Below, piece by piece: positions 22,214 through 33,300 of a stretch of DNA of 64,000 nt. Source of the DNA: Favolaschia claudopus. Its lineage: Eukaryota > Basidiomycota > Agaricomycetes > Agaricales > Mycenaceae. The stretch's first letter is position 1, and every line of letters begins with the position of its first letter. The translations under genes and the position numbers were made by a program. The stretch is taken from positions 62,001-126,000 of the forward strand of contig JAWWNJ010000153.1 in assembly GCA_037176885.1 (NCBI GenBank), in the 5' to 3' direction. The notes under the pieces are model-generated. The model did no database searches, had not been told where the DNA came from, and saw only the letters and a program-made list of their open reading frames with translations.

Positions 22214-23635
22214 TCTTTCTGGATTTCCCCCCCACATTCCAGGCTATACGACGAAGGCTTTGTCCCATTCCAAGGCGTTGACTCTGGCTGTCGGTAAAGC
22301 TTCACTTGGCTGGTTCAACACGGTCTTGGATTGTATTGACACCGTTGAACACTATAAGGCTCTGGTTGTATTCGGTACCATTCTGGCCTTATAGTAATGG
22401 TTGCCCTTCACTGAATGTCTGTACTGTTTGAAGTGTTCTATTGAGGCTCTGTGGTCTCTGGCCTTATAATGGTTGGTCGCTACTTGAATACGTCTGTTCC
22501 CTTCACTCCGATGACCTTGGTTTCCTTTACGACAGCGGGGAGGTGTGAGTGGCTAGTTCGCCAATGTCGTGCTGCATTCCGTTGTTAACCCGTGCACTGC
22601 CTTGCTGCATTGCTTGCTCTTCGATTTCCTTTCCGAAGCTGCCGAAAAAATTTTGGATTTTGGTGGATTCCAACGGGGAGTGGGGTCGCTAACCTTAACG
22701 TCCGTGCTGTTGGGTGGTCGCCAACCTTAACGTCTCTGCTCTAGTGTTGCCTTGCTGGATTCCGTATTCGTTCGATTGCAGTGTTCGATGCTTGTCCCCT
22801 CCATGCGGTGTCTATACCCATTGAAGTCGATATCCCTAAACCTTGCCAGGACACCAGAGACTCGTAATCTGTGGTTTTGGAGGCCTATCAGTGAGACGTA
22901 TTCAATGGATGCCGTGCACTTGTCTCTGGACACAGTTTGACGGTATATGTTCAATGCGTCCCAGTACTTTGTGATGTTCGATTCACCCAATGATAGTCCA
23001 CCCTTTTAGCCGCATTCAAACGCTTCAATTCGAGCCTTCAACCAAGGCAATCTGTAGAGAATTGACTCTGCTATGCGAGTTTCGGTTTTTGCCTACGATT
23101 TCCGTTCGAGACCACATAGCACGTCAACGAGACCTGTCCGCCCATTTGCGGTGACACTACCATGGTTTGTGGACCATTTGGGACATATTTGGTTCCAACA
23201 ATGTTTTTCCGCACTGTCATTATAGTCTCCAACCGGTGACTATAATAATGATTTTAGTTGGCATTTATTATAAGGGCTCGTGTGCCGTTATAAGAATTCG
23301 TTTGAGCAATTGGGTTGGCTGAGAGGGTTTCCTTTGAGTTGCTTTTATTATAAGGCCTTGCTTTGGGCTATAAGAGTTGAGTGTGTTTCGTTCGTTTCTT
23401 ATAGTCGGTTGCCAGTTGTTATAAGTATTGCGCATTTGTTCCTAGTCCGAAATTTTTGGGCCAATTCGCGTTGCTCCTGATTCCAGCTGTTGCTCCTAAT
23501 TCCCTAGATTCTGGAGGTGTTTTCCATGTGTTGCCCCTAATTCCCTCCCACGCTGTCGTTGTTGCTCGTAATTCCACTGGTTTGAGGACCCTTTGGCAGG
23601 GAATTAGGCCCCTAATTCCCGGGGAAGATAGCTAG
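22214..23635 (+). mobile_element. Array unit, full length (1,422 nt), last of the array
   Basis: It begins TCTTTCTGGATTTCC. The palindrome GGAATTAGGCCCCTAATTCC is at about 23600-23619 and CTAG at 23632-23635. Sequence unrelated to the array starts immediately after the CTAG, so this is the right boundary of the repeat island. Confidence 0.75.
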
Positions 23636-26404
23636 AATGATCGCTAGCGCTGTTCAAGTCTCAAGAATCAGAAAATTCATATAAACCGAAAATCCGCAAT
23701 GTATATTCGGAGCTCTCAACTAGTTGAAGCTTGAGTTGGGCGTGAGGACGCTCCGAATTATCCACAGACGGTCTAACATTCGTTAAACCCGATTTGAAGG
23801 AAAGGGAAGTGACTTACGTTGATTTTGCATCCGGTGCCAATATTAATTCATCGCCGTCACGAATGGAGAATATTGCCGGCAGCAAGATTGAAACGACGTT
23901 GGTGCGGGAGCCTAATCAGCAGTTGGTCAAAGTCAATCCGAGAGTATACAGTACTCACATCGAGCTTTGGAATTGCAAGTAAGTAGTATGGAATTAGCGT
24001 GGAAAGTTCAAGAAAAAATGAAGAAAACGCACTTCGACGACGACATTGGTCGCAAGCGGGTTCCAGATGAACATTGTTTCCCTTGCCTACAAAGAAGATG
24101 GATTTGGGGGGCATTCGGTGGATGGTTGACGTCGTTGTTGGATGTGGCTCAGGAGTATTCAGCTCGAGTTGCTAGAGTTTGGACTGAATTTGGGGATGCA
24201 CCGAGGCAGGAGAGAGAGAAAGGGCCGATGAGTTCAGAAGTTCTTGGGTTCACGTCAGCAGTCAACGCAGGTACCCGACTAGATACTTAACCTTGCGAAG
24301 CTTCCCATGAATGCGGCGTGCCGTGGGAGATGAGAAGCTTGAAGGTAATCCGTTCGAAGGGACTGGATTCACTCAAATGAGTGAAGGAACCAGATACTGT
24401 GAAAATTTGAATATTCAATCTTCATTTTCAGCCAACGTCTAGCGCAACTGTCGAGCAATAAAGTGAGACGTTCAAGTTCAGAGACTCGAAGACGACTCAA
24501 TTTTACTTTTAAAGATCGACGAGAGGAAAGCGAGCAGAGCAACGAAGAAACCGTGGTGGTCGTCGAGTTCAAGCCGTTCCGGGACTTGCCGATACATGTC
24601 ACACGTGAGTCATGCGTGACATCCATCACTCTTCCCGATCCCACCTCCAATGCGCTCAGCTTGCGGGTAGCCTTTCACAATACGGCTCTATCGACGCTAA
24701 TGTTCTACTCTACCCCCCATTCCGCTGTTCTCTTCGCGACAGAAGCAGCTATACCCCGTCGAATTCGCAAGAAACAAATCCGGCTTCATTCCACCTCCTT
24801 CGTAACCTCCCCACCTTCTTCTCCCCTTGTTTGATGACTGGCTTGGCTCCCTGCTTCGTGTTCCTACCCTCCTTTCCCGCTGCTCTCTCTTTCGCTTTCA
24901 ACCCCCTTCGTACAAACCACAGAGGTCCCGCCCTTCGAGAATCGACCGTCCCTCCCTCCTTCCCTTTCTACTCCCGTTTATTTCCTCCGCTTTTTTGTCC
25001 TCCCTCTCCTCCCTCTCGCTCCCCCGCGCTGCCCCTCGTCCTTGCCTCGCTCTTGTTTTCCCCCTCTTCCCCTGCTGACTCATCGCTGACGTTTGCTCAG
25101 ACGTAGACTATGCCCGTTGAATCGCAATGGTACTTTTCCCCGCCAGGAAACCCTGATCTCAAACGTCTGGAGCAAGGACGAGGTGGACCACCCTGCGGTG
25201 GTGGCTTTGGGCGGGTGCGCGGTTTGCGGTGCGTACTCGCCGTTCTCTTTTTTCATTCTGTTTCCCCATCCCTGCCTATTCCTCTCCTCTACCCGCCGCC
25301 ACCACGAGCTCTTGTGTTTACGCTGTTCTCGGATACCTCTCCCCTTTCCTGCTTCCGCGCGTTCTTGCCATCCATCTCTCTCCCCTCACGTCTCCCTCCT
25401 CGTTGCCTTCACCCTTGTTGCACAGATCCGCATCATCTTGGTCTTCAATCTTTGCGGTTGGCGATTATAGGCTCCCCCTGCCGAGCATCCGGCTCAGAGG
25501 CAAGAACTTCCCGCTTGTCGATTGCGTTTCCCGCGCTGTATCCTTGAATGCCGACGCTCCGCTGTTGTGCTGACAAAATCGCCACTCGACGGCCACCCTC
25601 ACGATCATCGTCTAGCTCCGTATGACCAGTCTGATCAGCTGCCTCCTCGCATGTAAGTCATTCACTCCTCTTCTTCTATTCATCCGTTTGCCCCGATGTT
25701 TCTCTCCCCGATTCCCACTAAGATCCAGGAAGAAGAGGAGTAGGATGATGTTGTCTGCATCTCCGGAACGAAGATGTCGTCGGTACGTTTAAATCGTTTT
25801 CTTTGGGTCTTCCCTCCCTTAATAATAATGTACCGTCCTCCTATCACTATAGTTCTTAATCAGACGCTTTTGAATATCTCAGTGCACACCCGACACGGAC
25901 AGCTAATCAGGATTCGATGGGAAAGGAACAGCGTTGATGTTAGTTGGATGTAGTTCAAACGTGGCTGCTAAGCTTGAAGCCATTTTTGCAATCGAACGTA
26001 GGTATTCTCAGGCTGAAGGTTAAGCTTTGCCTGCTGACGTTTCATTTATTCGTGCGAAGCCAAGATGAAAATAATATCGAAGGTGTGATACTCCATATGA
26101 GACTGAGGAACAGCCTACCCAAATTCTGGTATTTTATTGGACTCTAGGTCAGACGGTGTGTAGATTCTCATAACTCGAGTCAAAAATTCCATGGCTGACG
26201 ATATTCGACCTCACGACTGAGACTCGGAGTTGAATTCTTCTGGATCCGTATGTTGAAGACCGAGTTTCCCGCGTGGTAACTTTAACTTCACCTGCGGGGA
26301 GTGTAGCACGACTCGAGCTATCTTGGCTTGTGAGAATCGGTGGAATGCAGCCCACCATATAACCACCTCCCGCAAGTGACAAATAACAGAACGATTCCCT
26401 CCGC
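23636..26404. other. No gene recognised; pyrimidine-rich stretch
   Basis: Several short open frames occur, but none resembles a known family or joins into a convincing spliced gene. 24,600-25,470 is strongly C/T-rich on the plus strand, as in a long 5' untranslated or promoter region. A start such as ATGCCCGTTGAATCGC at 25110 with a possible GTGCGT donor near 25,220 could begin a small gene, but I cannot support it. Confidence 0.3.
26260..26290 (+). promoter_or_regulatory. Conserved upstream block of paralogue A
   Basis: CCGAGTTTCCCGCG followed by GGTAACTTTAACTTCA (26275-26290), about 115-145 nt before the ATG at 26405. Near-identical blocks precede both other paralogues. A CATATAA TATA-like box lies at 26357-26363. 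Confidence 0.6.
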
Positions 26405-27525
26405 ATGGCGACCTCACCGAACGCAGACGTCTTTTATGCAATGGGCATTCATAGAGCCCCAGCCTCCGCCTCCGTTCCCGAGTTTGAGCGCTTGATGGAA
26501 TCTATCGTCGACGAGGCGATGCAGCTTCCCCTCGTCCAAGAAAAGCTGCTCAAAGTGGACATGGTGAGCGTCGATCGGTGCTGCTCCTGCAACTGAATTT
26601 ACTAATAGCTATCGGTGTGGGCAACAGATCTTCCAGACTGACAAGGGAGATGAACATACTCCAGCCTTCGGGCTCGGCACTCGAACCCCAGCTATTATCC
26701 TCGTGATTGCAACTCAGGTATGGAATTGTGAGTCGCGATCATCCTCGATTAACACCTTGCTGCGCCACATAAACAGACTCTGGAAAACATTCGAGAAGTG
26801 AGCAATATCCGCGGCAGATGGGAATGAGACAGTAATACACCGACATTGTCCGATAGCTAATGGCGTTACCCGAGGTTCGCAAATTGTTTCAGAAGGGCAA
26901 AGATTTCGGAAACCAGTCCTCCACTTTCATCTACACCAAGGTGCCCAAGATCGACCGCCCAGCTCCCGACAACGGTGTTGATATGGTGTTTGTTTATGAC
27001 GGACCCCTTGAACTAACGACCGGCCAAAACCATATGCGCGAATTTGACGAGTTCATGAGCGGCTTTGTGCAACTTCCAGCCATTCAGAGGAACTTTGTTA
27101 GGTTGGAAATGGTGAGCAGCGTCCCTCCGACGATGGTGATTTTCTTAAGAAGAAATTCTCGTTCGCAGTGGCAATCTATGGATATAATTGATCAAGAGGC
27201 CCGAGATTTTGGTTACTCAACAGAGAGTCGCCCTACACTCTACTACGCTAAGCTCAAGGTACGAGATGCAAGCTATGAATTCATCAGTCAGTGATTGAGT
27301 TGTGGGTAGGACCTCGACGCAGCGAAAGAAGTACGTCGCGACTCACAGCATTGTGTTGTTTCCTTTTCCCTTCCGGACTAAATCCTGCTCCAGATGATGT
27401 CCGATCCCGCTACTCAAGGGTACTTCGCGAGCGCAGCGGATGGTCGTCAGCAATTTGACCCAAAGAAATACGGCTACGCATTTGTGGCGAATGTGGTGAC
27501 GAAGCTTGACAACACCAACAAATAG
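26405..27525 (+). CDS. Two-repeat alpha+beta protein of unknown function, paralogue A (255 aa)
   Basis: Exons are 26405-26563, 26628-26717, 26777-26797, 26857-27111, 27169-27258, 27310-27330 and 27394-27525. Every junction has GT and AG and phase 0. The protein consists of two related halves: LPLVQEKLLKVDM matches LPAIQRNFVRLEM, and the following strand and helix (TPAIILV...TLENIRE) match RPTLYYAKLKDLDAAKE. The pattern resembles a duplicated ferredoxin-like, dimeric alpha-beta-barrel type fold, but I cannot name the family. There is no signal peptide or membrane segment. Intron positions are repeated in the two halves (after the LEM/VDM motif, and either side of a 21-nt exon). Paralogues lie at 29137-30223 (minus) and 43034-44155 (plus). 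Expression is probably driven by the shared upstream block and TATA box. Confidence 0.85.
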
Positions 27526-29136
27526 CTTTGAGATATATTTTCGAGTGGGGGGAAATGAGGTTTACCTGTGGATATGCGCCTGTTGTGAATCGTTATATGG
27601 ATAAAGAGATTTTGATTCCGAAATAAAAAGAGGAGGCGCGCCAACTCGAGAAAATTGAGGAGGTTGAGGAATCAAGTTGACAGTGCAGAGTATGGTATGT
27701 GGGACGCGAATCTCGCGTGGGCCAGAGGGAGCTCCGGATCATATTGAATCTTAAGTAGTTTGGATGGCTTGTGCGGCGAAGACAACAGGACGGAAGGGTC
27801 GTCGTCGAATTGAAAAGTCATCAAGCCCGAGATTTTGATGGCGGAGGTGAACGAGTCTGTGGAATTTTAGGTACTGGTCCAGGTAGTAGCAGCGAGTCGA
27901 GTCGAGCCGCGTCGCGTCGCCCCGAATGAAACCAACGAGGGAGGTCGAGACAGCCGACTCGTTAACAACGAGTTGAGCTGTGAGCTGTGGAGACCCGAGA
28001 AATCGGGAACCACCGTTTGAGAGCAAAGCAGCCGCGGGGAGAAACTGTGACCGGAGATGAGCAAGGCAAAGAAGGAAAGGGGATGAGCGACAACATGGAG
28101 CCAAGTGGGGAAGTTGAGAGACTAAAAATCAAGTAGCTAGATTCCGTCGGCGAGGCAGAGAGTAATTGGGACGAGATTACGAGATTAATAGACAGAAGTT
28201 GCAGGACATGGAATCGAAAGGTGGTGCTGCGGCGAGGGCAGAGCAGAGTAGGTTGGTTAAGGCGGTCCAAGGCGGAATGAGTGGAGAAGTAGTAGGAGGT
28301 TATGGAGCGAATACCGAGCGGCTACACCAAGTAGAGCACTACAACAAGTCAAAGTAGCCGGCAGGAACAAGTCTAAAGGAGTTGGAGAGTAGGTTGACAT
28401 GCCAGAAGGCAGAAAACGACGCACCACGAACTTCCCTCGTCTTCCTACTGCCTCCATAACCTCTCCTGAGTCCTCGTTGCAACGACGTTGCCTATACATC
28501 TGCTGCGGGCCAGCGTCGAAACTGTTGCGCGAGCGGCTACGAGTCAGAGCCGCGACCGATGTCACGCTGGATAAGTCCTACCAAGAGATGACAGAAGGAA
28601 GGACGCGGACGCGACAGACTCGGAGCTCGTCAGCCTCCACTTGAAGCAAAGAGTGAAGACAGCGAAGCCAGCTGATGCCGTAACGGATCAATCATCACAT
28701 TCGGCAAATCCCGACACCCCTTGGCCTCCTCAATTCTTGTGTTAGTGTCTCTTCCTGCACAACGAAACCTAGGCAACAGAAATTTATTCTTGTATAGACC
28801 GGAGGCATTTCGCGATTGTTCGGGCACGGATCAACAAACAACATGAACGGACCTTCGTTTCGCTGCCTTCTCCCATACAGTACTACAGTACTTGTCAGTG
28901 GGCCATACTGTTCGGAGTTCCACCAACTCGCCTTCAGTTATGACCACAATAACTTGGGTCCACGACTCAGATTGCTTCTATCTTCGAACACTGGCCAGTA
29001 TTCAATGCGAGTGTACAAAGTTCCACTTGGTTAGGTTTCCTTTTTCCTCGTGACTTCAGAGCGTAGCAGATTGCAAAAATGGATTCGAGCTCATGACAGG
29101 CACATTCGACCTCGTATTTATATACTCCAAAAACGC
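27526..29136. other. No gene recognised between convergent paralogues A and B
   Basis: The stretch contains the 3' regions of A (plus strand) and B (minus strand). Short open frames on either strand have no recognisable content. A copy of the dispersed GTTACGGCATCAG motif lies on the minus strand at 28672-28684. Confidence 0.4.
28672..28684 (-). repeat. Dispersed GTTACGGCA(T/C)C motif, one of four
   Basis: The motif occurs here (minus) and at 41748-41760, 45171-45183 and 61690-61702 (plus). The last two lie within longer similar segments of about 150 nt that share a GAGATGG...GACAAGGAG stretch before the motif and a pyrimidine-rich stretch after it. Confidence 0.4.
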
Positions 29137-30223
29137 TCAGACCATTTTATCTACCTTCGTTACGACTTTCCCGGAAAACACATAACAGTGCGTCTTCAAA
29201 TCTAATTGCTTACCACCGTCACCACTATTCAGGACCAACTCTTGGGCGACTGGGTCGGTCATGAGCTGTAAAGCGTCTCAACAATGTGCAGGAATATAGC
29301 AATGATTGCGATTACTTTTGCCATGCGCTCCTCAGTCTACATCGCGCCAAGCGTCAGTACCGTAGGGAGACGCAAAAGTTCTCGTACCTCAAATACATCA
29401 TGACAGAGGATCGTACGACCTTGTGTGTATCCGAGATCACGAACACTATCGTCAAACGTGTCATTATAGTGCCACTGTAATCCACTTGACGCCAGTTTCA
29501 GTGTTAGCGATCAAAACGCACGATCTCGAACTTCGAAAAGTTCTCCTGGACAACGGGAAGTTGCACGAAATTGTCAATCAACACATCCCAAGACCGGCCA
29601 TGTGCCTCGTTGATGGCTAGTTCGAAGGGGACGTTGTAGACACAGAACAGGTGCACCCCATTCTTGGGCATCGGGGAGTCGATGTAGATCGACAGGCTGG
29701 CTGCAGAACCAAAACTGGAACCGTGCAATCCAAATTCCTTGCCTTGATCGTACACGTTGCGAACCTCAGAGGCCGCTAAGACCTGTGCAGGATGCATGTC
29801 AATGGTGCGTATTTAGATCTGTAAGGATGGCTCGACGCACCGCACGGAGTTGATCGATATTCTCGAGGAAAGGGGATTATTCAGCCAGGGAAGCGGGGCG
29901 ACGTGAAGCTTACTTTGCTCTGTGCCATAACGAAAACAGCATGTTCCCGAGGCGGGAGACCAAAAGCTGCACAGCCATCGTCAACCTTGTTGTTCTGCAG
30001 AATCTGTGAAGGTATCGAGCAAAAGAAGTGAATGTTTGGCGATGATAGCTAATCAGGGACTCACCATTTCCAGTTTGACGAGGTTCTCTTGGACGACTGG
30101 CAGGATGACAATCTCGTCGATGAGAGCTTCAAGTTTGCGCTCAAAGTCGTCCGTCGACATCGAATCTGGAACCTTGTGCATGAACAAGGCATGGCAGACG
30201 TCTTGACTCAGCGACGACGGCAT
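29137..30223 (-). CDS. Two-repeat alpha+beta protein of unknown function, paralogue B (255 aa)
   Basis: Minus-strand exons are 30223-30065, 30003-29914, 29861-29841, 29782-29522, 29474-29388, 29336-29316 and 29265-29137, 768 nt in all. The 159/90/21 and 21-nt exon sizes match paralogue A exactly. It starts MPSSLSQDVCHALFMHK and ends KVDKMV. First-half motif LPVVQENLVKLEM and second-half motif LPVVQENFSKFEI mark the internal duplication. All junctions are GT-AG in phase 0; one acceptor (before 29861) is a weaker CTCGAG. It is in opposite orientation to A and more diverged, so the duplication is older than, or inverted relative to, the A/C pair. Confidence 0.8.
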
Positions 30224-30331
30224 TGGAGGAGTTGAAAGTGATGTGGGAAACTCGCACCTGTATATATGTTCACAGATAGCAACGTTATGTGGTCGGTCTC
30301 GCCCAAGATAGTTTAATCTGGCTCAACCGAT

Positions 30332-30363
30332 GGCGAAGTTTGAGTTACAACGCGGGAATCTCG
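30332..30363 (-). promoter_or_regulatory. Conserved upstream block of paralogue B
   Basis: On the minus strand it reads CGAGATTCCCGCG, then GTAACTCAAACTTCGCC, about 110-140 nt before the ATG. It matches the blocks of A and C. A CATATATACAG TATA-like box lies at about 30258-30268. Confidence 0.55.
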
Positions 30364-33300
30364 GGTAGCAATCGATAAGGGTTAGAAGCACAAAGTTTCC
30401 TGCAACTTCACCCTCATCAACGATAAAACAGAGAGAAAACTTTGACGCTGTTGGCGAGAAGCGCATATTAATCGGTAAATTTCGAGTCCTAATGAGAGAG
30501 TTTGGGTCTAGAGAGTGAAAAAAAAAGCTGTAGAAGATCAAACGAATGATAGGAAGCGCCAGGGAACGGCGGATAAAAGGACACGCCTTGGAGTTACTGG
30601 TTAGAAAGCTGAACGAAACCATTTCAGATGCGAGCAACAGCTACTATCCGAGTACGAAGAGTCACATTGTTGGGTTGGATTCTCGTAACAAAGCGGATAA
30701 CAAAGCGGAATGGCAGATATGGGGCAAAAAAATTGATATCCATTCCGTGCCGCCCAGCAATGAGCTCCTCCGATTCATCGACAATTGCTTCTAATGATAA
30801 AAGTATCCCGTCTACCTCTTCCTACCAGAATCCTAACGTCCGTGGGGATCGTCATCAGCGTAAAGATCGAGATTACCGAACCACCTACGAGCAGTTTGCC
30901 GTGTTAGGTGATTATATTGTATAACACCGTGCTTGAAAGTTCAAGGAAACACCGTCGCACGACTCACAAAAGCGCATCGTACCGCCAAGTTCTGAAGTTC
31001 ACTGTTCCGCTCCAGGACCCTTGCCAGGACCGCTCAAGTTCCGCTCCGGAGATTTCTCGAGATGAAGCCTTCTAGTTGGCTCTGAGCCTTGAGCTGCTGG
31101 ACGGTGAATCAAAAAATCGTTGAAGGCGGGGAGAGTGCCCCAGAGTCCGTCGTCGTTGACATGGGGAGTCGGGGACGAAGGGGACCGCAAGAAGCAAGGA
31201 GAGTGACAGTCACCCGTTACGCCGGCTTTGAAGTTGCCGACGATTGCCGGACCCCGGTTGCTCTTGACTTCGAACCACGACCATCGAGCTTTCAATTCGG
31301 ACGGACCCTGCTTTCCTGGTCCTAGCATGCCTCTCCAGCCATACCGTTGACGATCTTAGCATCCGTTCTGTTTGTATCGTACTTGGCTCTCGCACTGAAG
31401 ATTACGTTCAGTTTCTCAGGTGCTTTCAGGCCCCAGGGTGCTTTCAATCAAAAATCTGGTCTGCTCTCAGGCGAGAATGATACCTGCACCTCACTTGAAA
31501 CTTCGATCTTTGCTTCCGTCTGTGCTGCATTGTCGAAACTATCCTGTCGCTTCATCTTGCTCAACAAATATTCATCATCTCGCCACGACAGCAATTATCT
31601 TTGCTTTCTCTTATCGTTGGCTGGGTTCGAGTTTGGCTTCAAATCGTCTGCTACTGTGTTGACTCTGGGAACCTTGCTCGTATCGATTTCTCACAACGAG
31701 AATCTCTTCTTATATTCCAACTTCTTATCCCTCGTCACTTTCATCGGGCAGCTCGATCCCGCGCACTAAGTCGTAATCATCGCTACGTTCCGTTATTTAA
31801 ATTTCCGTTGCTGTTTTGAATCTTCAACCTTCAGCCGCTCATCCAGAGAGTTTACAGCCCAGCAACATTGTAAGACGAGAACTCTCTCCGCATGCTTCTC
31901 CGTGGGCCCTCTCAGTCTCTTCTCTTCGTTGGGCAACGACTAAACCTCACCGCAGGAGCTTTAATTCTCAGTGCCGCAATTCCCTCTTCCAGAGTCATAG
32001 TGCAGTTTCACGATTCACCTGTTGATTGCTAATATCGATTTGCGGGTGCAGCGCGCTCGGTAAGCTTGAATCAATTCGACATCTCGCACTCTACTCATCC
32101 TTTCTCGGCGTTATCTGGAAATTCAACCCACAAACTCAATAACTCAAAGACCACCTGTTTCCAATGCGCCTGGGTGTACGAATGTCATTTATTTGCTCCT
32201 GAGCTCTTGATCGTAATCGAGAGAACGAGAGGTTCGATTCCTCTGGGATGCATAGCATGGATTGCTTCAACCATTTTTTCTTTAGTTCGTTCTCAGGTAC
32301 TTGTCTTTGTTTCCCGCGGTAACGTCCTAAGTATTCCGTCAGGTACACATTTTTATTGCTATTTAGAAACGCAACCTACTCAACCAAGCCCCGAAGACCA
32401 TTTATTCTCTATGGGCCTCCGTGCATGAACGCCTTTATTCACGCCGCCAATAACCTGAGCTTTTAATCGTAATCGCGGGAACAAGAGGTTTGCTTTACGC
32501 GGCGAGGTTGGATGTATTCGCGAATTTAGCCGAAGATCTGACTCATTTACTCGTTCTCGTCGCTACTAGTTAAAACGCCCCACCTACTTGATCAAGTCCA
32601 AAACCGTCCGTTCTTGATGCGGCTCGAGGTATGAGTGTTATTACTCACTTCAAGCGTCCACGCCACTGAGCTCTTCATCGTACTCACGGGAACAAGAGGT
32701 TCGATTCCTCTGAGCTGCATAAGAGGAACTGATTCATGCCTTTTTTCTTTTGCTTGGATCGTTCTCCGATATCTCTGTTTTCCGTGGTGAGGCTCTGAGT
32801 ATTCGCTTAACATTCTGGTTCCAATTCATTAATATTTGCGGTTCCTTCAAGTTTTTCTGAAACCCCCGGTGTGCTCTTCGAAAGCCATCTTGTTGTGATA
32901 TTTGTGAAATGAAGAACTAGTTTGTAAGTGGCTAAGTAACATCTAACACCGCCTCACCATAATCCAAACAAAAGCGCCGGGGTTGGATTCTATGCGACAA
33001 TGAAGACTTTACGGCGAGGGGCGGAAGATTCGATTGAATCATATCACAAAATTCGAGGTTGACTTACAACGAAATTCGGTGGGAGACAGAAGATCATTGC
33101 GTTGGTAGACGGCGAGAAAGCATGTCAAGGGAGGAGGAATAAAATACAGGGAGCCCCAATTGCGCGAGCGAAGACTCGAGAATTAATTGAATTTGGGCTT
33201 GAGGTAGTTCCAGTAGTCCGATTCGGAAGTATGAATTGGAAGGGAAGAGCTGGGCGAGTCGTCAACGTTGATCGAGAGCTCCGTACCCGGCTATAGAAGG

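Noticed and set aside
11202..23480. Repeated small open frames (for example 89 codons at 11202 and 13352, 66 codons at 20388 and 23280)
   Set aside because: They recur only because the array units are duplicated. They span boxes and palindromes and show no protein family features.
1..23635. CRISPR-like reading of the regularly spaced ATTCC boxes
   Set aside because: Only about four short boxes per module, degenerate, in a fungal genome, and without unique spacers of constant size.
1..23635. Integron-like cassette array (palindromic sites between units)
   Set aside because: The context is eukaryotic, units lack cassette genes and are 5'-truncated copies of one another, and no integrase is present. 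The Helitron-like reading fits better.
1..23635. Telomere or centromere repeat
   Set aside because: No TTAGGG-type repeats are visible at either end. A subtelomeric position remains possible but is not shown.
24600..25570. Possible genes in overlapping plus-strand frames (164, 145 and 125 codons)
   Set aside because: All come from a pyrimidine-rich stretch and are rich in Ser, Pro, Phe and Leu in every frame. No family similarity or convincing splice structure.
32228..32252. Functional tRNA gene
   Set aside because: The T-arm is good, but there is no D-arm or A box, the anticodon loop has the wrong size and the acceptor helix is poor in copies 1 and 2.
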